NCBI GenBank assembly: GCA_026197075.1 | Contig: JAPHQV010000010.1 | Span: 1-64,000, forward strand | Source of the DNA: Gammaproteobacteria bacterium | GTDB taxonomy: Bacteria; Pseudomonadota; Gammaproteobacteria; DSM-19610 | Direction of reading: 5' to 3' | DNA length: 64,000 bases | In this document: in pieces, positions 47,439 to 56,511 of the stretch | Layout of the letters: the number at the start of each line of letters is the position of its first letter | Position numbering within the stretch: position 1 is the stretch's first letter | The notes under the pieces: model-generated | What the model saw: only the letters and a program-made list of their open reading frames with translations | What the model was told of the DNA's origin: nothing | Databases searched by the model: none | Made by a program: the position numbers and the translations under genes

Positions 47439-49547
47439 CTAACGGAACAGACCCTTGGGCAATTTATCCTGCAATTGTTGCTTGAGCTTGTCTTCCACTT
47501 CCTGCTTCCTCTCCTCCACCTTTTCCTTCACCTCGGACTCGATGCGCTGCTTGAGCGCCTCGTCGAGCCGTACCCGGTAGCGGGGTTCGCTGTAGGTGCC
47601 ACCGATATGCACCGGTATCGTCAGGCCACGCAGTTCATCGAGGCTCTTCCCGCCCTGACCCTCCGGGCTGGCCACGATGGCGGTCCGGACCAGGTAGTCG
47701 ATGGTCTCCTCGGCAAGGTGGGTGGTCCCTGCGCCGGTCACCCGGAAGAAGGGGCTGTTGGCCGTCAGGTCCTCGTTGCGCACCAGGCCGTTGGTGACCG
47801 TGGCGGTGCCACGCACCTCCGTGAAACGGGTCTCTCCAGTACCCGTATCGGTCGGCGCCGGCTGCCCCTTGAGCAGGGCGTTGGCCCGGTCGAGCAGTGC
47901 CACCAGGTCGAAGCCCTGCACCGCGCCGTCGGTGAAGGCGAAGGACAGGTTGCCGTTGAGGGTGGGGCGGATGACCTCGGGGGTGGCGCCGCTGCCGCTC
48001 AGCTTGACCTGCACATTGGCCTGGCCGGTGAGTCGTTCCTCGCCCATGAGGTCGGCGAGCAGAGGCCCGGCCTGCACGCCCGTGACCCGCTCGTCCATGC
48101 TGATGCGCGGGGTATCGCGACGCACGTCGAAGGTCATATCGCCCTGGTAGCTGCCTTCATAGAGCTTGGCCTGGGCCGGATGCACCCGCACCAGGCCATC
48201 CTTCGCCTTGAGGGTGAAGAGCACGTCGCGGCTGCGCAGCTGGAAGGCCTTGAGGGTCTGGATGCGGAAACTGCCGGCCAGGTCGAGGGCGCGCAGGGTT
48301 TCCAGCGGCAGCTCGTTGGCGGCGGCGGCGGCTGCGGCGGTGGGTGGCACGGGCGTGGCCTGGGCGTCGGGCGCCGGCGGCGGCAGGTAGCGGTCGGCAT
48401 CGATCTGGTCGAGGGTCAGGTCGAAGCGGATGGCCGGTTTGGCGAAGTTGGCCAGGCTGAACTGCCCGGTGATGGCGCTGTCGTCGAGCCGCAGGCGGAT
48501 ATCACTCAGCTTCATCTCATTGGGCGTGGCGGCCAGCTTGAGCTCGGCGTCGGCCTTGCCCAGGACCGCCGGGTCGGCGGTCTCCGGGGCGTCGATGGCC
48601 AGCCTGGCCATGACCTCGCGGGGCACGAATTCGCGCAGCTTGAGGCTGCCCGTGAAGCGGGGCACCTCGGCCTGCAGGTCCGTGCCCTGCAATTCGCCGT
48701 CGATGCGCAGGCCGAGTGCCGTCAGGTTGAAGGACGGGATGGTCAGGGTCTGGCCCTCCAGATCCAGCTCCAGGGTGTTGCTGGTCAGGGCGGCATCCAG
48801 GGCGCCACCGGGCAACCCCTCGCCCTCCAGGTCCAGGCGCAATTCCAGGTCACTCAGGGTGAGCTGCCGCAGGGAGTCGGCAATCAGCACCTCCCCGCCG
48901 AAGTTCACCTCACCCGCCATGGCCGGTTCCGAGGCGCGCAGCCGCAGGGAAAGGTCCAGTTCCACCGGCTCACCGGGTGCGATGGCGCCGGTGGTGAGGT
49001 TCAGCTGCTCGATGTCGTAGCGCACCCCGGCGGCGCGGTCGTCGTAGCTCACCTGGGCATCGGACAGGCGAATGCCGCCGATGGCCAGCCCGGCCAGGGC
49101 CTGGCCGCCGTCTCCCGGTCCGCCCTCGTCCACGTCCTTTTCCCCGCCCGCCAGGTCGGCCCAGTTGCTGGTGCCCTGCGCATCGATCATCAGGCGCAGG
49201 CGCAGGCCCTCCAGCACCAGGGTGTCCATCTCCACCTCCTGGCGCAGCAGGGGCAGCAGCTTGAGGCGCGCCTGCACGGCGCCGATCTCGGCAAAGGGCT
49301 GGTCGCCGAAACCCGGGGCATTGCCCAGGCGGGTGGCGCCGATGTCGAAACCCAGCCAGGGGAAGACCGACAGGCCGATGTCGCCCTCGATCACCAGCTC
49401 GCGGCCGGTCTGCTCGCGCACGGCGTCGGCGATGCGGCCCTTGTAGTCGTTGGGGTCGATGATGAGGGGCAGGACGATGGCGGCAATGACCACCAGGCCC
49501 ACCAGGCTGCCCAGCAGAATCAAGAAGATGCGCAATGCTTTGCCCAT
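47439..49547 (-). CDS. asmA: AsmA family protein
   Basis: A 702-residue protein of the AsmA-like group, bridge-like inner-membrane-anchored proteins linked to outer-membrane lipid and protein homeostasis. It has one N-terminal membrane helix (LRIFLILLGSLVGLVVIAAIVLPLII) followed by DPNDYKGRIADAVREQTGRELVIEGDI, the AsmA signature. A long beta-rich periplasmic region follows, and a C-terminal AsmA-like block (FAFTDGAVQGFDLVALL). The last 40 residues are a charged coiled coil (EVKEKVEERKQEVEDKLKQQ). It lies next to mutY/yggX in related genomes; here other genes are interposed. Confidence 0.92.
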   Translation of the reverse strand: MGKALRIFLILLGSLVGLVVIAAIVLPLIIDPNDYKGRIADAVREQTGRELVIEGDIGLSVFPWLGFDIGATRLGNAPGFGDQPFAEIGAVQARLKLLPLLRQEVEMDTLVLEGLRLRLMIDAQGTSNWADLAGGEKDVDEGGPGDGGQALAGLAIGGIRLSDAQVSYDDRAAGVRYDIEQLNLTTGAIAPGEPVELDLSLRLRASEPAMAGEVNFGGEVLIADSLRQLTLSDLELRLDLEGEGLPGGALDAALTSNTLELDLEGQTLTIPSFNLTALGLRIDGELQGTDLQAEVPRFTGSLKLREFVPREVMARLAIDAPETADPAVLGKADAELKLAATPNEMKLSDIRLRLDDSAITGQFSLANFAKPAIRFDLTLDQIDADRYLPPPAPDAQATPVPPTAAAAAAANELPLETLRALDLAGSFRIQTLKAFQLRSRDVLFTLKAKDGLVRVHPAQAKLYEGSYQGDMTFDVRRDTPRISMDERVTGVQAGPLLADLMGEERLTGQANVQVKLSGSGATPEVIRPTLNGNLSFAFTDGAVQGFDLVALLDRANALLKGQPAPTDTGTGETRFTEVRGTATVTNGLVRNEDLTANSPFFRVTGAGTTHLAEETIDYLVRTAIVASPEGQGGKSLDELRGLTIPVHIGGTYSEPRYRVRLDEALKQRIESEVKEKVEERKQEVEDKLKQQLQDKLPKGLFR

Positions 49548-49671
49548 GGGATGAATCCTTCCGGTATTGGCCGCGCACAGGCGGGAGTGCCCAGTATAGT
49601 GGCTTCCCCCTGCCCTGCCCAGCCTGATTTTCTTTTGAATAACAAATGACTAAGGATTGCCACGGGTCACC

Positions 49672-49739
49672 CGTCATTCCGGCGCATGCCGGAATCCATA
49701 GGAATCAGGCACATGGATTCCGGCATGCGCCGGAATGAC
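49672..49739. repeat. dRS3-like inverted repeat pair (CCGGC subtype)
   Basis: Facing units GTCATTCCGGCGCATGCCGGAATCC and GGATTCCGGCATGCGCCGGAATGAC lie in the divergent gap between asmA and the host-attachment gene. The 49548-49944 gap otherwise holds only candidate regulatory sites and no gene. Confidence 0.9.
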
Positions 49740-49774
49740 AAAATTACCCCCCGACAGGCAGTGTCAATGCACCA

Positions 49775-49788
49775 CTGACCTGGGTCAA
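49775..49788 (+). promoter_or_regulatory. Candidate FNR/ANR/DNR-type operator
   Basis: CTGAC-CTGG-GTCAA matches the inverted-repeat pattern TTGAC/T-N4-A/GTCAA of the FNR/CRP family at nine of ten arm positions. Its centre lies about 60 bases before the start predicted from the promoter at 49808-49835, a typical activating distance. No FNR-like regulator is encoded in the window, so this is a pattern match only. Confidence 0.35.
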
Positions 49789-49807
49789 TGCGCGTCCCGC
49801 CGCCCCC

Positions 49808-49835
49808 TTGCATATTCGGCTACAGGCACTATCAC
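49808..49835 (+). promoter_or_regulatory. Candidate sigma-70 promoter for host-attachment gene
   Basis: TTGCAT (49808-49813) and TATCAC (49830-49835) are separated by 16 bases. Both are imperfect matches. A 7-bp hairpin (GACAGAG-GGGA-CTCTGTC, 49837-49854) follows in the leader of roughly 100 bases before the ATG at 49945. Confidence 0.35.
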
Positions 49836-49944
49836 TGACAGAGGGGACTCTGTCGCGAGCGGAAAGTGCCCGGAGATTCCCGCGGCGAGGACAGGGGAAC
49901 CGTCCCCACCGCATCCTGACTTTCGTCACACAGGAGTATCGCCT

Positions 49945-50445
49945 ATGAACCGTGACTGTGTCGTTGTCGCCGACGGCGCCCGCGCCCGTTTCTTCACCCT
50001 GCGCGAAGCCGATCACCCCGAACTCGAATCCAGCCCCAACCTCATCGAAGTGAACGATCTCGTGCAGCCGGAGAAAGAGCTGCACAACGGGGAATTGTGG
50101 GCGGAAAGCCGTCCCAGCCGCAGCCGGGGCCGGAATGGCGGCCCCGCCCACGGCTTCGACGATCATCGCAATGAACATACGGAGGAACAGGACCGGCGCT
50201 TCGCCCGCAGCGTGACCGAGGAGGCGGCACGCCTGGCACTCAGCGAGAAGACCCGCAATGTGATCCTGGTGGCCCAGAAGCGCATGCTGGGATTGCTGCG
50301 CGAGTGCATGGATCCGCTGGCCAAGGCCGGCGTGGAGGTGCGGGAACTGGCCAAGGACCTGAGCAAGCTCCAGCCCCTGGAATTGCACGAACACCTGGCG
50401 CGGGAACAGCTCATCCCGCGGCGGCGCACGCCGGTGGGCAGCTGA
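49945..50445 (+). CDS. Host attachment family protein
   Basis: A 166-residue protein of the Host_attach family (the AtsC type first linked to Agrobacterium attachment to plants). Recognised by the N-terminal VVVADGARARFFTL, LVQPEKELHNGELW, and the C-terminal VILVAQKRMLGLLRE with LSKLQPLELHEHL. A basic, disordered linker (SRPSRSRGRNGG) lies in the middle, where the family is variable. The fold and true function are unclear; most carriers are not plant pathogens. ATG 49945 has AGGAG nine bases upstream. Confidence 0.85.
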   Translation: MNRDCVVVADGARARFFTLREADHPELESSPNLIEVNDLVQPEKELHNGELWAESRPSRSRGRNGGPAHGFDDHRNEHTEEQDRRFARSVTEEAARLALSEKTRNVILVAQKRMLGLLRECMDPLAKAGVEVRELAKDLSKLQPLELHEHLAREQLIPRRRTPVGS

Positions 50446-50454
50446 CCGGGGCCC

Positions 50455-52572
50455 CTACTCCAGACGTACGCGATAGGCCTCGGCCAGGGAGATGGCGCCG
50501 GTGCGTGCCAGCTCGATGGCATTGGTGGTGAGTGGCACCATGCCATCACGAACGGCCTGCTCGCGCAGGGTATCGGCCGCCACGGTGGGCGTGAGCAGGG
50601 CGCGCAGCGCCGGGGTCAGCAGCAACAGCTCATAGACCGCCTTGCGCCCGTGATAACCGGTCTGGTTGCATTCGGGGCAACCGGTGGCGTGGTGGAAGAT
50701 TTCGTCCTTGGACACACCCAGCGCCTTGCGCATCAGCGGGTCCACGGGTTCCCGGGTCTGGCAGTGGGGGCAGTTGAGACGCACCAGCCGCTGCGCCAGC
50801 ACACCGAGCAGGGAGGACTTCACCAGGAAGCTCTCCACCCCCATCTCGATCAGGCGCGTCACTGAAGTGGGGGCATCGTTGGTGTGCAGGGTGCTGAGCA
50901 CCAGGTGACCGGTCAGAGCGCTCTCCACCGCGATCTTGGCGGTCTCCTGGTCGCGGATCTCGCCCACCATGACCACGTCGGGGTCGTGGCGCAGGATATT
51001 GCGCAAGGCGCGCGCGAAGGTGAAACCGGGAGCAGTATTCACCTGGATCTGCTGCACATCCTCCACGTGATACTCCACCGGATCCTCGATGGTGATGATG
51101 TTGACGTTCTGCTTCTTCACCTCCTGTAAGGCGGCGTACAGGGTGGTGGACTTCCCCGAGCCCGTCGGACCGGTCACCAGCAACATGCCGTAGCTCTTGT
51201 GCAGCAGGTCGGTGAACACCTCGGCATCGCGGGGGTTGAACCCCAGCTCATCGATGGTGCGCAGCCCGGCGCTGGCATTGAGCAGGCGAATGACCACGCT
51301 CTCGCCATCCACGGTGGGGATGACGGAGATACGCATGTCCACCACCGTACCCCGCTCCACCATGCGCGCGCGGCCATCCTGGGGCAGGCGCCGTTCGGCA
51401 ATGTTCATGCGACCGATGATCTTGATGCGCGCCACCACCGCCGGCAACAGCATCTTGGCCAGGTCGCGCACATGCACCAGGGTGCCGTCCTGACGGAACA
51501 GCAGCTCCACCTTCTTCTCCCCGGGACGCAGGTGAATGTCGGATGCACCACGGTGGATGGCGTCGAGCAGGATACTGTTCACCAGCCGCACCACTGGCTT
51601 TTCCTTGCCCAGGCGTTCCACTTCCTGCACCGGAAGGCTGTGCTCCAGCTCGCGCTGGGCGACGGTTTCCAGCTCGTCCAGGGTACCGCTGTCCTCATGC
51701 ACGCCGTAGTAGCGGTCGATGGCGCCCTGCAGGTCCGCGTCCTCGGCCACCACGCTATCCACGCTGCGGCCACTGACCAGGTGCAGCATGCTCAGCAGTT
51801 CCGGATCGGCCGGGTTGCCCATGGCCACCACCAGCCGGCCATGCAGGAACAGCAGCGGCAGCACGCGATGGGTGCGGGCGAATTCCTCCGGCACCAGGGA
51901 CAGGGCATGGACGTCCACATCGAATTCGCGCAGGTCCACGAACGGCAGGCCGAGACGCTGCGCCAGTTCCCGGGGGGAATGGCCGGGAGACTGTTCCAGC
52001 TGGCGGAAGGCACGTTCCGTGCCGCGTGGTGGGCCCACGCGGCCACTGGCAAAACGGCTCAGTAACTCCTGGGCGGTCCTGGCCGGGGCATCGGCATCGG
52101 CTTCCGCCGGCGACGCGGACGGGGCGGTGCCACCCTGACCCTGGTAACCGCCCACCCGGTAGCGGTCCACCGACGCCAGCGGTACGAACAGGCGACGAAT
52201 GCCGCCGTCCTCCTGGCCGGCCAGCAGGTGCAGTCCGCTGCTGTCATGGCGAAATTCATAGCAGCTGCCCTGTAAACGCCCCTGGTCCTGGTACTGGATG
52301 TCGAACAGTTCCCCCTCTCCGTGGTGGGCGCGAAGTGATTCCAGGGGGGATTCGAAACGCAACCAGCGCATGCGCGCGAAGGGCACCGAGGTGTCGATGC
52401 TGGCATCGGCGGCGCGGATCAGACAGCGTTGACGGTCGGCCTGGAAAGTACGCAATTCTCCATCCAGCTGCTTGCCATCGAGCATTTCCAGGCACACGGT
52501 CGCCCCCGTGCCGGGTGCGGGCAGGGCCTCGGCGGAGAAATGCTCGGGGGACAGACTCAACAACTTGCTCAT
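50455..52572 (-). CDS. GspE/PulE-family secretion or pilus ATPase
   Basis: A 705-residue ATPase with an unusual N-terminal region of about 180 residues, then an MSHA/GspE N-terminal domain (PRELAQRLGLPFVDL) and the ATPase core. Core motifs: GPTGSGKSTTLYAAL (Walker A), IEDPVEY (Asp box), VGEIRDQETA (Walker B) and STLHTNDAP (His box). A zinc-binding CPHC...CPEC set completes it. It powers assembly of type II secretion pseudopili or type IV pili in relatives. No other secretion or pilus gene is nearby, so its partner system is unknown. Confidence 0.88.
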   Translation of the reverse strand: MSKLLSLSPEHFSAEALPAPGTGATVCLEMLDGKQLDGELRTFQADRQRCLIRAADASIDTSVPFARMRWLRFESPLESLRAHHGEGELFDIQYQDQGRLQGSCYEFRHDSSGLHLLAGQEDGGIRRLFVPLASVDRYRVGGYQGQGGTAPSASPAEADADAPARTAQELLSRFASGRVGPPRGTERAFRQLEQSPGHSPRELAQRLGLPFVDLREFDVDVHALSLVPEEFARTHRVLPLLFLHGRLVVAMGNPADPELLSMLHLVSGRSVDSVVAEDADLQGAIDRYYGVHEDSGTLDELETVAQRELEHSLPVQEVERLGKEKPVVRLVNSILLDAIHRGASDIHLRPGEKKVELLFRQDGTLVHVRDLAKMLLPAVVARIKIIGRMNIAERRLPQDGRARMVERGTVVDMRISVIPTVDGESVVIRLLNASAGLRTIDELGFNPRDAEVFTDLLHKSYGMLLVTGPTGSGKSTTLYAALQEVKKQNVNIITIEDPVEYHVEDVQQIQVNTAPGFTFARALRNILRHDPDVVMVGEIRDQETAKIAVESALTGHLVLSTLHTNDAPTSVTRLIEMGVESFLVKSSLLGVLAQRLVRLNCPHCQTREPVDPLMRKALGVSKDEIFHHATGCPECNQTGYHGRKAVYELLLLTPALRALLTPTVAADTLREQAVRDGMVPLTTNAIELARTGAISLAEAYRVRLE

Positions 52573-52648
52573 GGAACGATTCCGCTAGGGGGGTCTCCAC
52601 TATTACGGCCGCTAGGGCGGGAGATAAAGCATCGGGCGGACGGGAAAA

Positions 52649-52722
52649 TGGAGCGGGTGATGGGAATCGAACCCACGTAGTCAGCTTGGGAAGCTGAAGT
52701 TCTACCATTGAACTACACCCGC
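52649..52722 (-). tRNA. tRNA-Gly (CCC)
   Basis: A 74-base tRNA with encoded CCA. Acceptor stem GCGGGTG/CACCCGC, anticodon arm TCAGC-TTCCCAA-GCTGA giving anticodon CCC, and T-arm GGGTTCGATTCCC. The sequence closely follows the bacterial glyU type. Confidence 0.95.
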
Positions 52723-52746
52723 CTGAGCAGGTGATTCTACTGCCAA

Positions 52747-52771
52747 GGGGACGGATTTGAAATCCGTCCCC
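52747..52771. repeat. Perfect 12-bp palindrome (GGGGACGGATTT)
   Basis: GGGGACGGATTT at 52747-52758 pairs perfectly with 52760-52771 across a single base. It lies between the tRNA-Gly 5' end and thiS. It is different in sequence from the GGGGACAGACCCC family but similar in style. Confidence 0.85.
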
Positions 52772-52866
52772 GGCATGAAAATCCGCGCCGGATGGGGGGA
52801 AGAATCCGCCGCCCTGGCGGTTTTGCGGTAGAATGCGCACTTTCAGACTTACGATTGCGCGCCATC

Positions 52867-53067
52867 ATGCAAATCACCGTCAATGGCGAAAGCCGCGAAA
52901 TCCCCGATGACCTCAGTGCCGCATCCCTGGTGGAGAACCTGGGTCTGGGCGGCAAACGGCTGGCCATGGAGGTCAACCAGGAGATCCTGCCACGCGGCCG
53001 TTTCGAGCAGCACCGTTTCCAGCCAGGCGACCGGGTGGAGATCGTGCAGGCCATCGGCGGCGGCTGA
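52867..53067 (+). CDS. thiS: Sulfur carrier protein ThiS
   Basis: A 66-residue ubiquitin-fold sulfur carrier for the thiazole part of thiamine. It starts [15 protein letters not shown] and ends AIGGG, with the terminal Gly-Gly that becomes the thiocarboxylate. It is followed 23 bases later by thiG. No TPP riboswitch motif was seen in the 130 bases upstream. Confidence 0.95.
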   Translation: MQITVNGESREIPDDLSAASLVENLGLGGKRLAMEVNQEILPRGRFEQHRFQPGDRVEIVQAIGGG

Positions 53068-53090
53068 GCGCCCCCCAGGAGAACAGCAGT

Positions 53091-53900
53091 ATGTCCAGTG
53101 TAATGAAAGCACAACCGGAAGCCGATGACGGCCTGGTCATCGCCGGGCGCACCTACCGTTCCCGCCTGCTGGTGGGCACCGGCAAGTACCGGGACATGGC
53201 ACAGACCCGCGCCGCCGTGGAGGCCTCGGGCGCCGAGATCATCACCGTGGCCATTCGCCGCACCAACATCGGCCAGACCCCGGGCGAGGCCAACCTGCTC
53301 GATACCCTGCCGCCCTCGGAATTCACCTACCTGCCCAACACCGCCGGCTGCTACAGCGCCGAGGACGCGGTGCGCACCTGCCGCCTGGCGCGCGAACTGC
53401 TCGACGGCCACGACCTGGTGAAGCTGGAGGTACTGGGCGACGAAAAGACCCTGTTCCCCGACATCGTACAGACCCTGGCCGCCGCCGAGACGCTGATCGC
53501 GGATGGCTTCAAGGTCATGGTCTACACCAATGATGACCCCATCATCGCCAAACGCTTCGAGGAGATGGGCTGTGTCGCGGTGATGCCGCTGGCGGCCCCC
53601 ATCGGCTCCGGGCTGGGCATCCGCAACCCCTACAACATCCGCACCATCGTCGAGAACGCCGGCGTGCCCATCCTGGTGGACGCCGGCGTGGGCTGCGCCT
53701 CCGACGCCGCCATCGCCATGGAACTGGGCTGCGATGGTGTACTGATGAACACCGCCATCGCGGGCGCGCAGAATCCCGTGCTCATGGCCTCGGCCATGAA
53801 GAAGGCCATCGAGGCCGGGCGCGAGTCCTTCCTGGCCGGGCGCATTCCGCGCAAGCGCTTCGCCAGTGCGTCCTCGCCGCTGGAAGGGACGTTTTTCTAG
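53091..53900 (+). CDS. thiG: Thiazole synthase ThiG
   Basis: A 269-residue TIM-barrel enzyme that builds the thiazole phosphate from 1-deoxy-xylulose 5-phosphate, dehydroglycine and ThiS-thiocarboxylate. Motifs: [49 protein letters not shown] with the catalytic Lys, and [16 protein letters not shown] 53091 has AGGAG upstream. Confidence 0.97.
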   Translation: MSSVMKAQPEADDGLVIAGRTYRSRLLVGTGKYRDMAQTRAAVEASGAEIITVAIRRTNIGQTPGEANLLDTLPPSEFTYLPNTAGCYSAEDAVRTCRLARELLDGHDLVKLEVLGDEKTLFPDIVQTLAAAETLIADGFKVMVYTNDDPIIAKRFEEMGCVAVMPLAAPIGSGLGIRNPYNIRTIVENAGVPILVDAGVGCASDAAIAMELGCDGVLMNTAIAGAQNPVLMASAMKKAIEAGRESFLAGRIPRKRFASASSPLEGTFF

Positions 53901-53927
53901 CAGACGGCGCGACCCTGGGGATACCTG

Positions 53928-54060
53928 CCCTGTAGGAGCGGCCTCTGGCCGCGAACGGGATGTGCCGCGACGGTTCGCGGCCAGAGGCCGCTCCTACAAG
54001 GGTGTGACATCTTTGTTGCGGTTCCTGCCACGACCTTCGCGGCCAGAGGCCGCTCCTACG
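53928..54060. repeat. REP-like cluster (one pair plus one single unit)
   Basis: A facing pair at 53928-54002 (CCTGTAGGAGCGGCC to GGCCGCTCCTACAAGG) and a single right-hand unit at 54034-54060. They fill the gap between thiG and the corA-like gene. Confidence 0.92.
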
Positions 54061-54080
54061 AAATGCTTGCCGGGAGATTC

Positions 54081-55043
54081 ATGGAGATCCTCTATTTTCT
54101 AAATCGCGCCAAGCCCATCGTCCTCAATAGACTGGAGGAACTGCCCGCCGAGGGCTTCGTGTGGCTGGACCTGATACGCGGCGAGGATCCGGACTGGCCG
54201 ATGCTGGTGCAAAGGCTCACGGGCGCCAGTATCCACGAACGCCATGTGCGCGACGCCGACAACCTCCAGCATCCTTCCTATTACGATTCCACCCGCGATT
54301 ACGAAATGCTGGTGTTCCGTGGCCTGGCCGCCACCGACGACGACCAGCCACTGACCAGCCGGCCCACGGTCATCTTTCTCTTCGACCGCCTGCTGGTCAC
54401 CGTTCGCGCGGCGGAGAGCCGTTCCATTCCGCTCACCAAGGACCGGCTGCAGAACACCCAGGGACGCATCCCCCAGCGACAGGTCGGACTGATGCACCTG
54501 ATCCTCAATGCCCTGGTGGACCGTTTCCTGGAACTGCGCGAACCCCTGTCTTTGCAGTTGGAGACCTGGCGCCTGCACCTGCTCGATCCGAGCCACCCCT
54601 TCGATGACTGGATGACGCTGATGGACCACCGATACCAGCTGCGTACCCTGGAGATGCTGTGCGAGGAACAGGAAGACGCCATCATCCAGTGGCGCGACAA
54701 CACCGATATCGAAATGGATGATCACCTGCAGGTGCGCTACAACGACCTGCTGGAGCACATCCGCCGCGTCACCCGCTTTGCCGCCGAGCAACAGAGTTCC
54801 ATCGAGTCCCTGGTGCAGTTGCATTTCTCCGCCGTGGCGCACCGCACCAACGAGATCATGCGGGTGCTGACCATCCTCTCCGCCATCTTCCTGCCCCTGA
54901 GCCTGATCGCAGGCATCTATGGCATGAATTTCGAGCGCATGCCGGAGTTGGGCTTCGAGTATGGCTACTTCATGGTACTGGGCGGCATGCTGGTCCTGGC
55001 GCTGGGCATGCTGGCGCTGTTCAAGTGGAAGCGCTGGTTCTAG
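54081..55043 (+). CDS. CorA/ZntB-family divalent metal transporter
   Basis: A 320-residue protein of the CorA superfamily. The large N-terminal cytoplasmic domain includes GFVWLDLIRG, and a long helix precedes two C-terminal membrane helices. The hallmark GMN occurs as IYGMNFERMPEL at the end of the first. The extracellular loop is short, with family-typical acidic residues. It may transport Mg2+, Co2+/Ni2+ or, as in ZntB, Zn2+; the sequence does not settle which. ATG 54081 has GGGAG before it. It is flanked on both sides by REP-like repeats. Confidence 0.9.
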   Translation: MEILYFLNRAKPIVLNRLEELPAEGFVWLDLIRGEDPDWPMLVQRLTGASIHERHVRDADNLQHPSYYDSTRDYEMLVFRGLAATDDDQPLTSRPTVIFLFDRLLVTVRAAESRSIPLTKDRLQNTQGRIPQRQVGLMHLILNALVDRFLELREPLSLQLETWRLHLLDPSHPFDDWMTLMDHRYQLRTLEMLCEEQEDAIIQWRDNTDIEMDDHLQVRYNDLLEHIRRVTRFAAEQQSSIESLVQLHFSAVAHRTNEIMRVLTILSAIFLPLSLIAGIYGMNFERMPELGFEYGYFMVLGGMLVLALGMLALFKWKRWF

Positions 55044-55056
55044 AAGTGGCATCAAC

Positions 55057-55171
55057 CCTGTAGGAGCGGCCTCTGGCCGCGAACCGGGGGTGCCACGACC
55101 TTCGCGGCCAGAGGCCGCTCCTACAGGGGGTCGGTGCCGCAATTGTTCGCGGCCAGAGGCCGCTCCTACGG
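55057..55171. repeat. REP-like cluster overlapping the mscS stop codon
   Basis: A facing pair at 55057-55129 and a single unit at 55146-55171, same family as 53928-54060. The last unit supplies the TAG stop codon of the minus-strand mscS-like gene (bases 55166-55168). Confidence 0.92.
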
Positions 55172-56446
55172 GCTCATGTCGTCTGGCATCTTCTTGATAT
55201 AGAGGTCGCGCTGCGGGAAGGGGATGGTGATACCGGCCTCCTTGAAGCGGCGCCAGATACCCAGGTTGATATCGGAACGCACGCTGCCGAGCCCGCTCTG
55301 GGGATCGGCGACCCATACCCGCACCTCCAGATGGATGCCGTTGTCACCGAACTCCAGCAGGCGGCACACGGACGGAGGATCGGTCAGCACGCGCGGATGC
55401 TCGACGGCCGCCTCCAGCATGAGGGCCATGGCCTGCTCGGGATCGTCGCCATAGCTGATGGACACGGGCACCTTCAGGCGGAAGTTCGGATCGCTGTAGC
55501 TCCAGTTGATCACTTCGGTGGTGATCAGGTTCTCATTGGGAATCAGGGTCTCCACCCCGTCACGATCACGCACCACCACGTAGCGGGCATGCAGTTCCTG
55601 CACCCAGCCGAACTTGGTGCCGACGCTGATCACGTCGCCGGGGCGGATGGAGCGATCGAATACCAGGATGAAGCCGCTGATGAAGTTACTGGCGATGCGC
55701 TGCAGGCCAAAACCAAGACCGACGCCGAGGGCACCACCGAACACGGTCAGGGCGGTCAAATCGATGCCCACGGCATTGAGGCCGATCAGGATGGCCACGG
55801 TAATGAGCACGACCTTGCTGACCTTGGACAGGCCGGCCGCCACGCCGGCGCTCAGATGCGCGGACCCTGCCACACGCCGATCGATGACGCTGGACAACCA
55901 CATGGCCAGCAACAGCAGCAGTGCCAACAGCAGCAACAGCTTGACGATGGCGAGCAGGGAGATGCGCACGGTTCCCAGGTTGAAGGCCAGGCCTTCCATG
56001 GCCTGCAACACGCCCGGCAGCCAATCCAGGAGGTGCAGGGCCACCACCAGCCAGATGCCGGTGCTGATGATGTGCTCCCAGGCCTTCACCAGCGGGCCAC
56101 TGCGGAAACCCTTGCGCAACACATACACCAGGATGCGGATGATGGCCAGGGACACCAGCAGCGGCACGGCGAGATCCAGCGCCCAGACCGCGTACCCCAG
56201 GGCTGCCACGGCTTCGCGGTTCAGCAGCACCACCAGCAGCATGCTGAACGGAAAGGCGATGCGCTGCACGGCGCGCAGGGTCATGCGGCGCACGCCCGTT
56301 GTATCCGCACCACCGAGACGACCCAGGGCCCGGTGCACCAGGCCCGCCACGCCGGCGGCCAGCAGCAGGGCCAGCAGTTGTGGCACCAGGTCACGCGGCT
56401 GGAGATCAGCCAGTGCCGTCAACCATGCCTGCCAGATTTCCACCAT
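55166..56446 (-). CDS. MscS-family mechanosensitive channel
   Basis: A 426-residue protein with several N-terminal membrane helices and a core MscS domain. The pore helix region reads LTVFGGALGVGLGFGLQRIASNFISGFIL, then DRSIRPGDVISVG and the beta domain (VVVRDRDGVETLIPNENLIT). It ends with a cytoplasmic domain including VPVSISYGDDPEQA. These are standard for small- to mid-sized MscS homologues that release solutes under osmotic downshift. The last few residues (DDMSP) and stop codon come from a REP-like repeat. Confidence 0.93.
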   Translation of the reverse strand: MVEIWQAWLTALADLQPRDLVPQLLALLLAAGVAGLVHRALGRLGGADTTGVRRMTLRAVQRIAFPFSMLLVVLLNREAVAALGYAVWALDLAVPLLVSLAIIRILVYVLRKGFRSGPLVKAWEHIISTGIWLVVALHLLDWLPGVLQAMEGLAFNLGTVRISLLAIVKLLLLLALLLLLAMWLSSVIDRRVAGSAHLSAGVAAGLSKVSKVVLITVAILIGLNAVGIDLTALTVFGGALGVGLGFGLQRIASNFISGFILVFDRSIRPGDVISVGTKFGWVQELHARYVVVRDRDGVETLIPNENLITTEVINWSYSDPNFRLKVPVSISYGDDPEQAMALMLEAAVEHPRVLTDPPSVCRLLEFGDNGIHLEVRVWVADPQSGLGSVRSDINLGIWRRFKEAGITIPFPQRDLYIKKMPDDMSP

Positions 56447-56511
56447 TCATCATTCCTCATTCAAGGATGCAAGGATGCTTTGCTTTATTCGTCATGCCGG
56501 CGCATGACGGA

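Noticed and set aside
47475-49649. A 724-codon plus-strand frame opposite asmA
   Set aside because: Antisense shadow; no family similarity, while the AsmA signature on the other strand is clear.
52737-52866. Possible TPP riboswitch ahead of thiS
   Set aside because: None of the conserved thi-box blocks (CTGAGA, ACCTGA with downstream pairing) could be found; the region holds a palindrome and a weak promoter-like TAGAAT only.
53928-55171. Regularly recurring repeats resembling a CRISPR array
   Set aside because: The units are palindromic, unequally spaced, separated by genes and present in other gaps; there are no unique spacers of equal length and no cas genes.
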